Positions 51,838 to 60,267 of a stretch of 64,000 nucleotides of DNA are shown in pieces. The DNA is from Candidatus Chloroploca mongolica. Lineage in GTDB: Bacteria; Chloroflexota; Chloroflexia; Chloroflexales; Chloroflexaceae. The stretch covers positions 20,202 to 84,201 of the forward strand of contig NZ_SIJK02000001.1 in NCBI RefSeq assembly GCF_004762035.2, in the 5' to 3' direction. Numbering within the stretch: the stretch's first letter is position 1; each line of letters starts with the position of its first letter. Position numbers and translations under genes: made by a program. The notes beneath the pieces are model-generated. The model was not told where the DNA came from. It saw only the letters and a list, made by a program, of their open reading frames with translations, and made no database searches.

Positions 51838-52892
51838 TGGTTGCTTGCCACTCCAGCTTCAGCGAAGGTCGCCATTTCATCAAGGATTTTGCAGGCTGCC
51901 TGCGCGAGCGAGATCCCCAACACGGCACCGGTTCCTTCGCCCAGACGCATCCCGAGATCAAGCAGCGGTTCAAGGTCAAGCTGCGCAAAGATCGCCTGGT
52001 GTCCACGTTCGACCGAGCGATGGGCCGCAATGAGATAGGGCTGCAGGGCTGGCGCAAGGCGACACGCCAGCAAGGCGGCTGCTCCAGAAATAAAGCCATC
52101 GACCACAACGGGAACCTGGCGTGCGGCGGCGCCGAGCATCACGCCGACGAGCCCACCAATCTCGAAGCCACCGACCTTGGCTAACACGTCGAGCGCATCG
52201 GTCGGGTCGGGGCGATGGCGGGCGAGGGCTTGTTCGATCAGCGCGATCTTGTGGGCCAGCCCGGTATCATCAATACCAGTGCCACGCCCGGTCACCTCGG
52301 CGACGGGGGCGCCGGTGAGGGCCGCAACGATAGCACTGGCGGCAGTCGTATTGCCAATGCCCATCTCGCCGGTGGCAATGACATCAACGCCAGCTTCGAT
52401 CAGCTCGGTGACCACCGCGATGCCGGTCGCGATAGCAGCCTGGGCCTGGGCACGGCTCATCGCTGGTTCGACCGACATATCGTTGGTGCCGGGGGCGATC
52501 TTCCGCTGAAGGAGGCCAGGCGTAGCGGGTAGGTCAACCGCCACCCCGACATCAACGACCACCACCCTGGCCCCGACGTGGCGAGCTAGGACATTGATCG
52601 CGGCACCACCCGCCAGAAAGTTATACACCATCTGGGGCGTCACTTCGGCAGGGTAGGCGCTCACACCCTGCCGGGCAATGCCATGATCCGCGGCCATCAC
52701 GACGACTGCGGGGTTCTTCAGGCGAGGCCTTGCGGTGCCAGTGATCCCGGCAAGCTGGATCGACAGCGTTTCAAGCCGACCGAGCGCACCGTGGGGCTTG
52801 GTCAATTGCTGCTGGCGGAGACGGGCAGCGGCCATGGCGTCTTGGTCGAGGGGGCGAATGTGATTGATGGTCGCGGGCAAGAGCAAATTCAT
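51834..52892 (-). CDS. cobT: Nicotinate-nucleotide--dimethylbenzimidazole phosphoribosyltransferase
   Basis: 352 aa. CobT makes alpha-ribazole phosphate from DMB and nicotinate mononucleotide. Visible: LTKPHGALGRLETL, VMAADHGIARQGVSAYP, MVYNFLAGGAAINVLAR, catalytic Glu region ATGEMGIGNTTAASA, and GFISGAAALLA. It is first gene of the intact cobT-cobS-cobU run. No cobalamin-riboswitch B12 box was found in the 290 nt upstream, which instead contains a repeat and a cobB remnant. Confidence 0.94.
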   Translation of the reverse strand: MNLLLPATINHIRPLDQDAMAAARLRQQQLTKPHGALGRLETLSIQLAGITGTARPRLKNPAVVVMAADHGIARQGVSAYPAEVTPQMVYNFLAGGAAINVLARHVGARVVVVDVGVAVDLPATPGLLQRKIAPGTNDMSVEPAMSRAQAQAAIATGIAVVTELIEAGVDVIATGEMGIGNTTAASAIVAALTGAPVAEVTGRGTGIDDTGLAHKIALIEQALARHRPDPTDALDVLAKVGGFEIGGLVGVMLGAAARQVPVVVDGFISGAAALLACRLAPALQPYLIAAHRSVERGHQAIFAQLDLEPLLDLGMRLGEGTGAVLGISLAQAACKILDEMATFAEAGVASNQ

Positions 52893-52998
52893 CGCTTGTT
52901 CCTTTTCTTGGAAACGGCCTGATATGCGCCTGGAAGTGGGAGTGCGTCTGGCACAGCTTTCCGTCGCGCGCTTGGCGTCCAGATGCGGTCACAACACC

Positions 52999-53026
52999 CT
53001 TTGCGCCTTTGCGCCTTTGCGTCAAA
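52999..53026. repeat. Fragment of the GACGCAAAGGCGC repeat family
   Basis: Three tandem TTTGCGCC units followed by TTTGCGTCAAA, matching the right end of copies at 4828 and 61013. Confidence 0.55.
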
Positions 53027-53043
53027 TGATCAGAAAACTCTCG

Positions 53044-53133
53044 TTACCGACGACGATGTTGTTGGCTTGCCGCCGCCACAAAGCGTGCGGCAAGCGCCGG
53101 ATGGGCCTGCCAGTGAATGTGGACATATACTCC
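53044..53133 (-). pseudogene. cobB: C-terminal tail of cobyrinate a,c-diamide synthase (cobB/cbiA)
   Basis: On the minus strand the frame reads GVYVHIHWQAHPALAARFVA and runs to a TAA at 53044-53046. It resembles the last residues of CobB/CbiA, where a Y-x-H-x-H motif precedes ALAxRFV. It abuts the end of the cbiB fragment at about 53136, in another frame. Everything upstream of this tail is missing. Confidence 0.6.
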
Positions 53134-53136
53134 TTG

Positions 53137-53894
53137 CGCGCCGGCACCTTTCCTAAATCTTCGTAGCGCTCGTTACGGTAGCCCTACATCGCGTCGGCAG
53201 TATTGGTTAGGCGGTAGACTGCGATGCCAGACAATCCACCGAGCAGGTAGGCCAGCGATGGGGCCACCAGACTATCGGAAAGGTTCTCGGCCAGGGACTC
53301 GATCGTCGCTGCGGCCACCTCGTCGGTCCTCAGGTCGGACGTGGGCCGACTGACCAGGTGCCAACTCAGGAGCCGTCGGGCTTCGGCGAGATCATTGGCC
53401 TCGAGCGCCGCTTGCACCTCACCGACGGCCCGATCGTCCAGTTCAGCCACCGTCAAGCTTGCCCCATCGACCGCGATATAACCCTTCTCGACGATATAGG
53501 GCAGCAACTGGGCTGGCGGTTGAATGCGGATACGCTTCGCATCACCCTCAGGCACAACCGCGACGATCGTGCCGACGCCATCCACATGGCCCTGGACATA
53601 ATGACCTCCCATCCGTCCGCCAAAGGTCAGCGAACGCTCGAGGTTGAGCGGGTCGCCGACCTGCAACCGCCCGAGATTAGTGCGCCGCAGCGTTTCAGGG
53701 CTCAGCCCAACACGAAACTGATCCGTCGCGAGCGCCGTCACCGTAAGACACGTCCCATTGATCGCAATGCTATCACCGAGACGCGCCCCTTCACGAGCGA
53801 CCTGGCTCGCAATCGTCAGGAAGTTGTCACGTTCCTGATCACCGACAATCTCGAGCACCCGGCCAATCTCTTCGACAATCCCCGTAAATATCAC
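53137..53894 (-). pseudogene. ribE: Chimera: riboflavin synthase N-terminal part fused in frame to a cbiB fragment
   Basis: Residues 1 to about 154 are riboflavin synthase alpha: [52 protein letters not shown], and the second lobe [18 protein letters not shown]. There the protein stops being RibE; from about residue 156 it reads as the middle of CbiB (adenosylcobinamide-phosphate synthase): [50 protein letters not shown] (53184-53186) falls where CbiB has a residue before GYRNERYEDLGKVPAR, which continues in frame beyond the stop to about 53137. Neither enzyme would be complete; the open part is 53184-53894. Confidence 0.82.
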
Positions 53895-53964
53895 GCATTC
53901 TCCTTCTTCAGGTATGATTTCATACCATACTTACAGCTCATTTTGATTCCCTTACAAGATCTGC

Positions 53965-54246
53965 TTACAACAAAGTATCGTACAGGTCGTGCCAAGCGGG
54001 ATTCTGTTGCTCAATCAAGTGCAACTTCCAGCGACGGCGCCACTTCTTCAGCTGTTTTTCACGTCTAATAGCGGCCATTGTATCACTCATGACTTCATAG
54101 TAAACCAGTGTATGAACACCATAGATTTTGGTAAACCCCTCGTAGACACCCTGTTTGTGTTGCCAGACACGTCGGATAAGATTGCTGGTCATACCGATAT
54201 ACAGCGTACCATTTCGTTTACTTGCCAGGATATAAACAAAATACAT
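53965..54246 (-). CDS. GIY-YIG nuclease-domain protein (UPF0213-like)
   Basis: 93 aa from the ATG at 54246; a longer frame upstream is possible. The single domain has YFVYILASKRNGTLYIGMTS, the catalytic arginine in NLIRRVWQHKQG and a later glutamate in MAAIRREKQLKKWRR. Small stand-alone GIY-YIG proteins are common in bacteria and often lie near mobile or repeat-rich DNA. Their role is unclear. The AT-richer sequence contrasts with the flanking cobalamin genes and suggests later arrival. Confidence 0.85.
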   Translation of the reverse strand: MYFVYILASKRNGTLYIGMTSNLIRRVWQHKQGVYEGFTKIYGVHTLVYYEVMSDTMAAIRREKQLKKWRRRWKLHLIEQQNPAWHDLYDTLL

Positions 54247-54330
54247 GTTCACCGCAAACTCCTGAAGACAGAAGTGTATAATAACGATGCTCACATATTT
54301 TACCGTTGAGAATGGTCAAAAGGTTCACTG

Positions 54331-54360
54331 CGCTATCCCCGCGTAGGCGGGAATCCAGCG
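54331..54360. repeat. CCCCGCGTAGGCGGGAATCCAG element
   Basis: A short inverted repeat (CCCGC-GTAG-GCGGG) followed by AATCCAGCG. It resembles the widespread ATTCCCGC-N4-GCGGGAATCCAG repeats found near transposable elements. It lies 40 nt before the transposase remnant. Confidence 0.45.
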
Positions 54361-54398
54361 GTCCTCGCTGGGAGACAGGCTCCCCGGGTGCCCAGCGC

Positions 54399-54612
54399 GG
54401 TCCCTGGCAGATTGAGAACGTTCTGCATTATCGTCGTGATGTCACGTGAGGCGAAGATGCCTCGCACGTGCGCATGGGTCAGGCCGCACACATCCTCGCT
54501 TGCCTCAACAATGCCGTCTGCGGGTTGGCCGCCCGTGGCGGTCAGTCGAACCTGGCCGCGTTACAGCGGTCGATGGCGTCCGCCATCGACCGCCTCCTGT
54601 TCCGTCGCTGAC
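54399..54612 (+). mobile_element. C-terminal remnant of a DDE (ISAs1/IS4-like) transposase
   Basis: One frame reads GPWQIENVLHYRRDVT, an in-frame TGA, then GEDASHVRMGQAAHILACLN and ends SMASAIDRLLFRR. The W-x-IEN-x-LHY-x-RDVT-x-GEDAS pattern and the ALxxN...GL tail are typical of the end of H-repeat/ISAs1 transposases. The rest of the element and its ends are missing. The following 340 nt (54613-54950) show nothing recognisable. Confidence 0.65.
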
Positions 54613-54950
54613 TTTGCATGATACTGCTGGCAAACCCCAACTGAGCGGCACCCTGCGTTTTTCGGGTCGTCTTGCGTCGAGAAATTGCGCCTCGTGCGGC
54701 GTGGGCCACCAAGCGAGGTCGTCACAGCCCTCCTCCGCAAAAAACCGCAACGACGCTGTGGGGAGTACAGGCTCTCTGAGCGAAGGTTGCTCATGCAACG
54801 TTTGCCAGCAGTATCTTTGCATCAGCCCTGCCTCCCCTCAGGGCGACCATGCGGCCTACGAACGGTACATGCTATGATGGGGGCGCATAATGGCACGTAG
54901 AGCCGCTAGCGCATACGTTTTGTTACAGACGCACTGGAAAGAAGGAAAGC

Positions 54951-55454
54951 ATGGCCGATATGCTCGTCAAACTCTACCATATCACGCCCGACCACGCGCT
55001 GATCGCCCGACTTGCGCAGCAGCAGATCACGATCAAGCGCGTGCTTGCGCCTGATGCATTGCGCGTCATCCGCTTCATTGAGACGAGCGCGGAGGCCCAC
55101 TGGCCCCAGGAGGCCAAAGAGCGCTGGATGGCGGAGTGTGCCGCGAGCATGTCCAACCACCCACCTACGTGCTTCGTTGCGGTGCAACAGCGCACGATCA
55201 TCGGGTTTGCTTGCTACAATGCCACCGCGAACGGCTACGTTGGCCCGATGGGTGTCTTGCGCGAGGCGCAGGGCAATGGCGTCGGCAAGGCCTTGCTGAT
55301 CACTTCCCTGCTGGCAATGTGGGACGAGGGGTACGGCTACGCGATCATCGGCTGGGCGGCGCGCAGTGCCATGGAATTCTATGCCAAGACGGTGCAGGCC
55401 CAGGTCATCGAGGACTCGTCGCCTGGGATCTACCGCCGCCTGATCGATGGCTAG
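54951..55454 (+). CDS. GNAT-family N-acetyltransferase
   Basis: 167 aa; the ATG at 54951 follows GAAAGAAGGAAAG. The acetyl-CoA-binding motif is LREAQGNGVGKALL (Q/R-x-x-G-x-G/A). Motif B is GYGYAIIGWAARSAMEFY. The N-terminal 60 residues are variable, as usual for the family, and the substrate is unknown. The gene stands alone between decayed genes. Confidence 0.82.
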   Translation: MADMLVKLYHITPDHALIARLAQQQITIKRVLAPDALRVIRFIETSAEAHWPQEAKERWMAECAASMSNHPPTCFVAVQQRTIIGFACYNATANGYVGPMGVLREAQGNGVGKALLITSLLAMWDEGYGYAIIGWAARSAMEFYAKTVQAQVIEDSSPGIYRRLIDG

Positions 55455-55528
55455 CCGCACTGGAGGCGGCTACAGCGTCAGGTCAAGGCCGTGCGGGGGC
55501 CAACATTATACCGTGCCTATAAGGCGAC

Positions 55529-55654
55529 GGCCACTGGGTGCTGAGCGTGGGCGTGCTCACAGAGGGATCGGCGGGAGGCAGCGGCACGCAGTACTTTGTG
55601 GGCAGCTTTGACGGCACGGCCTTCCATTGCGCTGATCCGCCCGCCATCGGCTGA
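55529..55654 (+). pseudogene. Fragment of a GH32 (levanase/sucrose hydrolase) gene
   Basis: One frame reads GHWVLSVGVLTEG, then GGSGTQYFVGSFDGTAFHC and stops at 55652. The GGS-x-TQYF-VG-x-FDG motif is characteristic of the GH32 five-blade propeller. Both ends of the gene are missing. Confidence 0.55.
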
Positions 55655-55671
55655 TATGGGACTTGCCCTGT

Positions 55672-56901
55672 TTATGCAGAACAAGTCCGCCGCAAAAACG
55701 TCGCGACGTTAGCCGCACCAGGCCATTGTTCCAGTTCGCGGCGCAGGTCAGTCGCTTTCTGACGGAAGGTGGGTTCGGTGAGCAGGCGATGCACAGCGGT
55801 TAACACCCGATCCTCCTTCACGGCATACCGATTCAGGTGCAGCGCACTGCCAAAATGAACCGCTTGCAGCACATTGAGGTCTTGCTCTGGCTGCAAGCCG
55901 ATCCCCAAAAAGGGCGTGCCGGCAGCGCACGCCGTCTGCACTGTGCCTTGCCCACCGTGAATGACGGCCACGTCCGCCAGCGGATTGACCAGATGCGCCG
56001 GCAGCCAGTCGAACACCAGCACATTGTCGGGAACAGCCACGTTCAGCCCAGCCAGGTGGCGCTTGATGGGCGCAATCACGGTGTAGGGCTGTCCGGCAAA
56101 CATCCCCAACACCCGCAGCAGCACCTCCCGGTTGGCCGAGCTTCCCATGGCGAAGTAGATGAGTGGCCGGTCGCGGGGCAGCGCGGCGATCGCTGGCGGC
56201 ACTTCCCCCGCCAGATGGGCGTAAATCGGGCCGACGTAGTGCCATGTGTCCGGCAATGTGGGCACGCCGGTCAACTGGGGGATGTCGGTGACCAGGGTAT
56301 AATCGCCACGCAAGATGTCTAACGAGCGCGGGAAAGTGGGTGCGCCGAACTGCCGCGCCACGCGGTTCATCGACCCGGTCCAGACGCGGGTGCGGAGCGC
56401 CCAACCGTTGATGACCCAATTGAGCAACCCCTCTGGGAGCCAGTCGAGCGGCGTACCCCGCAGCAGTTCGCCCCAGATGGTCGGCTGCGCCTGGAAAAAG
56501 GGGCGCGTCAGCGCGAAGGGGTTGACCGATACCAGTGGGATACCGGCCGCCCGTGGCGAGATGAAGGCACTCATGGTGAAGCCGATGACCACGGCCGCTG
56601 GCCGCACCCGTTCATACAAAGCCAACTCATTTCGCACCCGCGTTGCCAGTTCCTCGGTGGTGAAGAACTTGCCGCCCCGCTCCATCCGGTCCGCTTTCCA
56701 CAGTTCTTCGGCGCGTTGCGGCGTCAGGCGCGGTTCCAGGGTGTGACAGGTGAAGCCGGCCTCGCCAATCAGGTATTGGTACTCGCCGCCATAGCCGAAA
56801 AACTCACAGTGAAAGGCGCCGCCGCAGGCGCGGGCAATTTCAATCATCCGCGTCGTCTCGGCAATGTTCAGGGTTTCTGGGGCAAAGAGTAACGTCTGCA
56901 T
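55672..56901 (-). CDS. UGT/MGT-type glycosyltransferase (GT1)
   Basis: 409 aa. The C-terminal donor-binding region shows VFDWLPAHLVNPLADVAVIH, GGQGTVQTACAAGTPFLGIG and LQPEQDLNVLQAV, the GT1 pattern of macrolide and phenolic glycosyltransferases. The N-terminal acceptor domain starts QTLLFAPETLNIAETTR. There is no membrane segment. The start lies 6 nt after tetR on the same strand, so the gene is probably controlled by that repressor. A role in detoxification or pigment glycosylation is possible; the substrate is unknown. Confidence 0.85.
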   Translation of the reverse strand: MQTLLFAPETLNIAETTRMIEIARACGGAFHCEFFGYGGEYQYLIGEAGFTCHTLEPRLTPQRAEELWKADRMERGGKFFTTEELATRVRNELALYERVRPAAVVIGFTMSAFISPRAAGIPLVSVNPFALTRPFFQAQPTIWGELLRGTPLDWLPEGLLNWVINGWALRTRVWTGSMNRVARQFGAPTFPRSLDILRGDYTLVTDIPQLTGVPTLPDTWHYVGPIYAHLAGEVPPAIAALPRDRPLIYFAMGSSANREVLLRVLGMFAGQPYTVIAPIKRHLAGLNVAVPDNVLVFDWLPAHLVNPLADVAVIHGGQGTVQTACAAGTPFLGIGLQPEQDLNVLQAVHFGSALHLNRYAVKEDRVLTAVHRLLTEPTFRQKATDLRRELEQWPGAANVATFLRRTCSA

Positions 56902-56907
56902 CAGTGG

Positions 56908-57501
56908 TCATCCTTTTTCGGCTGCCAGACCGGTCAACAGCAAGGCAACGGTCGTTTCCATCTGTTCGCGCAGCTTGATCTGGTCGGGGAAGAGGCTCCA
57001 GAGCAAGATAATCCCCTCAATGGCAGCGATGACGACATGAGCCGTAGAGGCAACGTCGGTTGTCGCTGTCCAGACTCCTTCATCGATGCCCGCTTGCAGC
57101 AGGTGGCAGAGCTTTTCATGGTAGGTGGTGTAAAACTGCGCCAGCCGTGCCCGCAGCGTTTCGTTGTGGGCCGCCAGGGTATAAAACTCCAGCGGCGCGG
57201 GTAGGCGAACCGTGGTGGCTTCCAACTCGGCCCCGGCCAGCTCAACCAACCGGCGAAGCCGGAGCGCCGGATGCTCTGCGCTGTTCAGTACCCTGGTCAA
57301 AATCACCTCTTGCTCGCGGAAGAAGGCGTCGAAGATCGCCAGCACCAACGCATCCTTGCTCGAGAAATGCCAGTAGACGCCTCCTTTGCTCACGCCTGAC
57401 GCACGCACGATGTCGTTCATGCTGGTATGGGCAAAGCCCTGCTGGGCAAAGAGGGCGAGGGCAGCGTTGAGAATCTGGTCACGGGCGTCTTGGGCATCCA
57501 T
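56908..57501 (-). CDS. TetR-family transcriptional regulator
   Basis: 197 aa from the ATG at 57501 (AGAGGA upstream; another ATG lies 21 nt earlier). The DNA-binding domain is RDQILNAALALFAQQGFAHT followed by MNDIVRASGVSKGGVYWHFS and SKDALVLAIF. The rest is the helical ligand-binding/dimer domain. A consensus promoter and a palindromic operator lie just upstream, so autorepression is likely. The glycosyltransferase gene follows after 6 nt. Confidence 0.92.
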   Translation of the reverse strand: MDAQDARDQILNAALALFAQQGFAHTSMNDIVRASGVSKGGVYWHFSSKDALVLAIFDAFFREQEVILTRVLNSAEHPALRLRRLVELAGAELEATTVRLPAPLEFYTLAAHNETLRARLAQFYTTYHEKLCHLLQAGIDEGVWTATTDVASTAHVVIAAIEGIILLWSLFPDQIKLREQMETTVALLLTGLAAEKG

Positions 57502-57522
57502 TGGCGTCACATCCTCTAACAT

Positions 57523-57540
57523 ACCGACCAGTTGGTCTGT
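57523..57540. promoter_or_regulatory. TetR-type operator
   Basis: An 18-bp imperfect palindrome: ACC-GACCA-GT-TGGTC-TGT, with a perfect GACCA-N2-TGGTC core at 57526-57537. It covers the predicted transcription start of tetR. Confidence 0.65.
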
Positions 57541-57547
57541 TAGCGAT

Positions 57548-57576
57548 AGTATATCATTGCGGTGCCCGGTTGTCAA
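57548..57576 (-). promoter_or_regulatory. Consensus promoter of the tetR-glycosyltransferase operon
   Basis: On the minus strand: TTGACA, 17 nt, TATACT. The start point falls near 57541, inside or next to the operator. The remaining spacer to 57882 is GC-rich with no gene; TATACT at 57745-57750 may serve the plus-strand gene. Confidence 0.75.
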
Positions 57577-57882
57577 TCTTCCGCACGGCGAGCGAGCGCA
57601 TCGCGCAGGGCCACCACGTTGCGTGAATGCGCCGTGCGATTCATGACACCGCGCTCGACGGCTCGCCACGCTCGCGCACCTCGCCGTGCACCGATCTTTC
57701 CGCCATCGAGCGGCATGTTCACCGCCGGATGTCCAGTGATGGGGTATACTTAGCGCAGTCCTCGCTGCGTGCCGAGGCCCAACGCCGAGGGTGATCGGCA
57801 CTCCTGCGTGTGCGCTGCTCGTGCGCAATGCGGCCCACGCTCAGCACGCGGCGCTTTCTGAGGGCGCTCCAGGGGAGGTTTC

Positions 57883-58905
57883 ATGTCCTGGCTGAACGCC
57901 GTGAATGGTGACGCACGTGCCTGGTTGCTAGAGCCGGATTCCGTCAATCCAGGCGTTCGCTTGTTCGCGTTCCGTGATCTGCTCGACCAGCCCGCCGATG
58001 CGGCCGAGGTCATTGCGGCGCAGGCGGCGGTGATGCAGTACGGCCCGGTACCCGCCATTCTAGAGGCGCAACATCCCGACGGCTACTGGCAGAAACCTGG
58101 CGGCGGCTATGGCAAGTATCGCGGCACCGCCTGGCAGATCATCTTCCTCGGCGAGCTCGGCGCTGACCCGAACGATGAACGCGTGCAGCGCGGCTGCGCG
58201 TACCTGCTCAACCACACGATCGCCGCCAATGGCGGTTTTGCATGCAGCAATACCAACAACCCCGTGCCGAGGAACGTCGTCCATTGCCTGAACGGCAATC
58301 TGCTCGCCAGCCTGATCCGGTTAGGCTGGCTGGATGATCCGCGAGTGCAGCAAGCGCTGGTGTGGCAGATACACGCGATCACGGGCGAGGAGCCAATCCG
58401 TTACGACCAATCCGGCACCAGCGGCCCAGGATTCGCCTGCGCGATCAACGCGGGCCAGCCGTGCGCCTGGGGCGCAACCAAAGCCATGAAGGCGCTCGCC
58501 GCCGTGCCGACGTCCGCACGCACACCACTGCTCCAGCAGGCCATCGAACAGGGCGCGCAGTTTCTGCTGCGCCATAACCTGGCCGGCGCCGACTATCCCT
58601 TCACGGGCAAGATCAGCCCATCCTGGTTCAAACTCGGCTTCCCGCTCAGCTACTGGAGCGATATCCTAGAGACTCTGACCGTGCTGGTTACGTTGGGCTA
58701 TGGCCATGATCCGCGCCTAGCGGAAGCGTATCAATGGCTGCTGGACAAGCAAGACGCGCAGGGGCGCTGGAAGCTTGAAAACGCGCTCACTGGCAAGATG
58801 TGGATCGACCTCGAGCGCCGCGGCAAGCCGAGCAAATGGGTCACCTTGCGTGCGTTACGGGTTGTCAAGGCTATGGCCGTGGCGGAGGCCGAGGGTTCAT
58901 CCTGA
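57883..58905 (+). CDS. Alpha/alpha-toroid (prenyltransferase/squalene-cyclase-like) protein
   Basis: 340 aa; GGGGAGG precedes the ATG. The start SWLNAVNGDARAWLLEPDSV and repeats such as LEAQHPDGYWQKPGGGYG, YLLNHTIAANGG and WLLDKQDAQGRWKLEN suggest six-helix barrel repeats of the terpenoid-cyclase/prenyltransferase fold. Relatives in Chloroflexota are often annotated as nitrogen fixation protein NifH, which is misleading since no NifH P-loop or cluster ligands are present. The DxDD cyclase motif is absent. The function is unknown. Confidence 0.7.
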   Translation: MSWLNAVNGDARAWLLEPDSVNPGVRLFAFRDLLDQPADAAEVIAAQAAVMQYGPVPAILEAQHPDGYWQKPGGGYGKYRGTAWQIIFLGELGADPNDERVQRGCAYLLNHTIAANGGFACSNTNNPVPRNVVHCLNGNLLASLIRLGWLDDPRVQQALVWQIHAITGEEPIRYDQSGTSGPGFACAINAGQPCAWGATKAMKALAAVPTSARTPLLQQAIEQGAQFLLRHNLAGADYPFTGKISPSWFKLGFPLSYWSDILETLTVLVTLGYGHDPRLAEAYQWLLDKQDAQGRWKLENALTGKMWIDLERRGKPSKWVTLRALRVVKAMAVAEAEGSS

Positions 58906-59017
58906 CGGCCTCACGCGTGCCTCACGCTATGGTTGGAGAAGAACGATGAAGCCACCCATGTGACGAAAGGTTGCTCTGATGACCGACTTTCACCCCAACC
59001 ACAGCCGAGCAAGACTT

Positions 59018-59959
59018 TCATCCGCAGGTCGCCCAATCCCGGTACTCTCTTGGCGTAACCCCAAACCACTTCTTAAACGATTTACGGAAGACGCTTGGCT
59101 CTGAGAAACCCAGCAGGTAGGTGATTTGCTCGACCGAGTAGTTTTCGCGCAGATATTTCTTGGCCAACCGTTGGCGGATGTCGCGCAGCAGGTCGCTGAA
59201 GACCACGCCCTCGGCTTCCAGCCGCTTTTGCAGGGTGCGCACGCTGACGGTCATCTCACGGGCGACCTTCTTAATAGAGAGCGACTCGTCATCCAGTCGC
59301 GCAAGGATGATTTTGGTCACGGCCTGGGTGGTGGCGTCGTTCTGTTCCATCTGGGCGATGAAGTTCTGCGCATAGTGCTCGAAATGCTCCAGCAGGGCCG
59401 GGTTGGCCATACGGACGGGCAGGTTGCCCATCCGCATATCGAGCGTCATCGCGTTCTCTCGTTGTCCAAAACACACCGGGCAGTTGAAGATGCGCTCGTA
59501 TTCGGTGCGCGATGCGGGTTCTGGATAGATGAAAGCCACTTCGAGAGGGTTGAGCGGCAGGCCAGAGAGCGTCCGCACCAGACGCACGCTGCTCGAAAAG
59601 GTCGATTCGAAACAGTGCCGCGACATCGGTGGGGCGTGGGGCGGCGTGAAGTAGACCAGTCGCACCTTGCCCAGGCTGAGCTCGGCACGGCCAGTAATCA
59701 GGTTGCCGATGATGCGCTGGTAACGCCCCGATTTCTCGAAGGCTTCGCCAAGCGTTTTGCAGTTCATCATCAGGTAGCCGAGGATGGACCAACTGCCGGG
59801 TTGGGCGAACTCGCCCATATGCAGGCCGAAATACGGGTCATTGACGTACTGCGCCGCACTGTCCTGGATGTGCAGATAGGTCTCGACCGGAAGATAGGCG
59901 TCCGGCGAGCGCACTTGATCTGCTGGTGGTCGGCTCGCCGACCCGCGGCCTTCGGCCAA
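59018..59959 (-). CDS. AraC-family regulator, 5'-truncated
   Basis: 313 aa as read. Residues about 16-200 match the arabinose-binding-like sensor domain of OruR/ArgR-type AraC proteins (VETYLHIQDSAAQY, NDPYFGLHMGEFAQPGSW). The last 90 hold two helix-turn-helices (LSIKKVAREMTVSVRTLQKR; SVEQITYLLGFSEPSVFRKS). The first 15 codons (MAEGRGSASRPPADQ) are not AraC sequence: they are the antisense of a flavodoxin fragment. The true N-terminus, about 20-30 residues, is lost at a junction near 59915. Function is doubtful. Confidence 0.8.
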   Translation of the reverse strand: MAEGRGSASRPPADQVRSPDAYLPVETYLHIQDSAAQYVNDPYFGLHMGEFAQPGSWSILGYLMMNCKTLGEAFEKSGRYQRIIGNLITGRAELSLGKVRLVYFTPPHAPPMSRHCFESTFSSSVRLVRTLSGLPLNPLEVAFIYPEPASRTEYERIFNCPVCFGQRENAMTLDMRMGNLPVRMANPALLEHFEHYAQNFIAQMEQNDATTQAVTKIILARLDDESLSIKKVAREMTVSVRTLQKRLEAEGVVFSDLLRDIRQRLAKKYLRENYSVEQITYLLGFSEPSVFRKSFKKWFGVTPREYRDWATCG

Positions 59960-60267
59960 CCGAGGGCATGGTCAAACTGCTGCAGGGTTTGCCCAAAAAT
60001 CACCTGACTGGCGTGCGGGTGGCCGCCTTCGACACGCGCATTGCGTTGGAGACGATCAACTCTAGGGCTCTGCGTTTCCTGGTGGACAAGGGCGGGTACG
60101 CCGCCAGCACGATTGCCAAAACGCTCGAAAAGAAGGGTGGTGTCTTAGCTGCTCCGCCAGAAGGCTTTTTCGTCACCGGCGAGCAGGGGCCATTGAAAGA
60201 TGGCGAAGGCGAACGCGCCGCAGCCTGGGCGGGCGGGCTCGGCACAAGGAGCGATGATGATGGCTGA
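59917..60267 (+). pseudogene. Flavodoxin-family gene lacking its 5' end
   Basis: The frame opens with DLLVVGSPTRGLRPTEGM and continues LTGVRVAAFDTRIALE, GYAASTIAKTLEKKGGV, FVTGEQGPLKDGEGERAAAW to a TGA at 60265-60267. These are the second and third FMN loops and C-terminal part of a flavodoxin-like protein. The first strand and the phosphate-binding T-x-T/S-x-NT loop are missing, cut at the same junction that truncates the AraC gene. A GTG at 59926 could start translation but would give an incomplete flavodoxin. Confidence 0.7.

Noticed and set aside
52893..53183. Cobalamin riboswitch upstream of cobT
   Set aside because: No B12-box or GGGAA...GGTG...TCC pattern was found; the space holds a cobB tail and a repeat instead.
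57883..58905. Annotation as nitrogenase iron protein NifH
   Set aside because: There is no P-loop and no cluster cysteine pattern; the name is a propagated database label.
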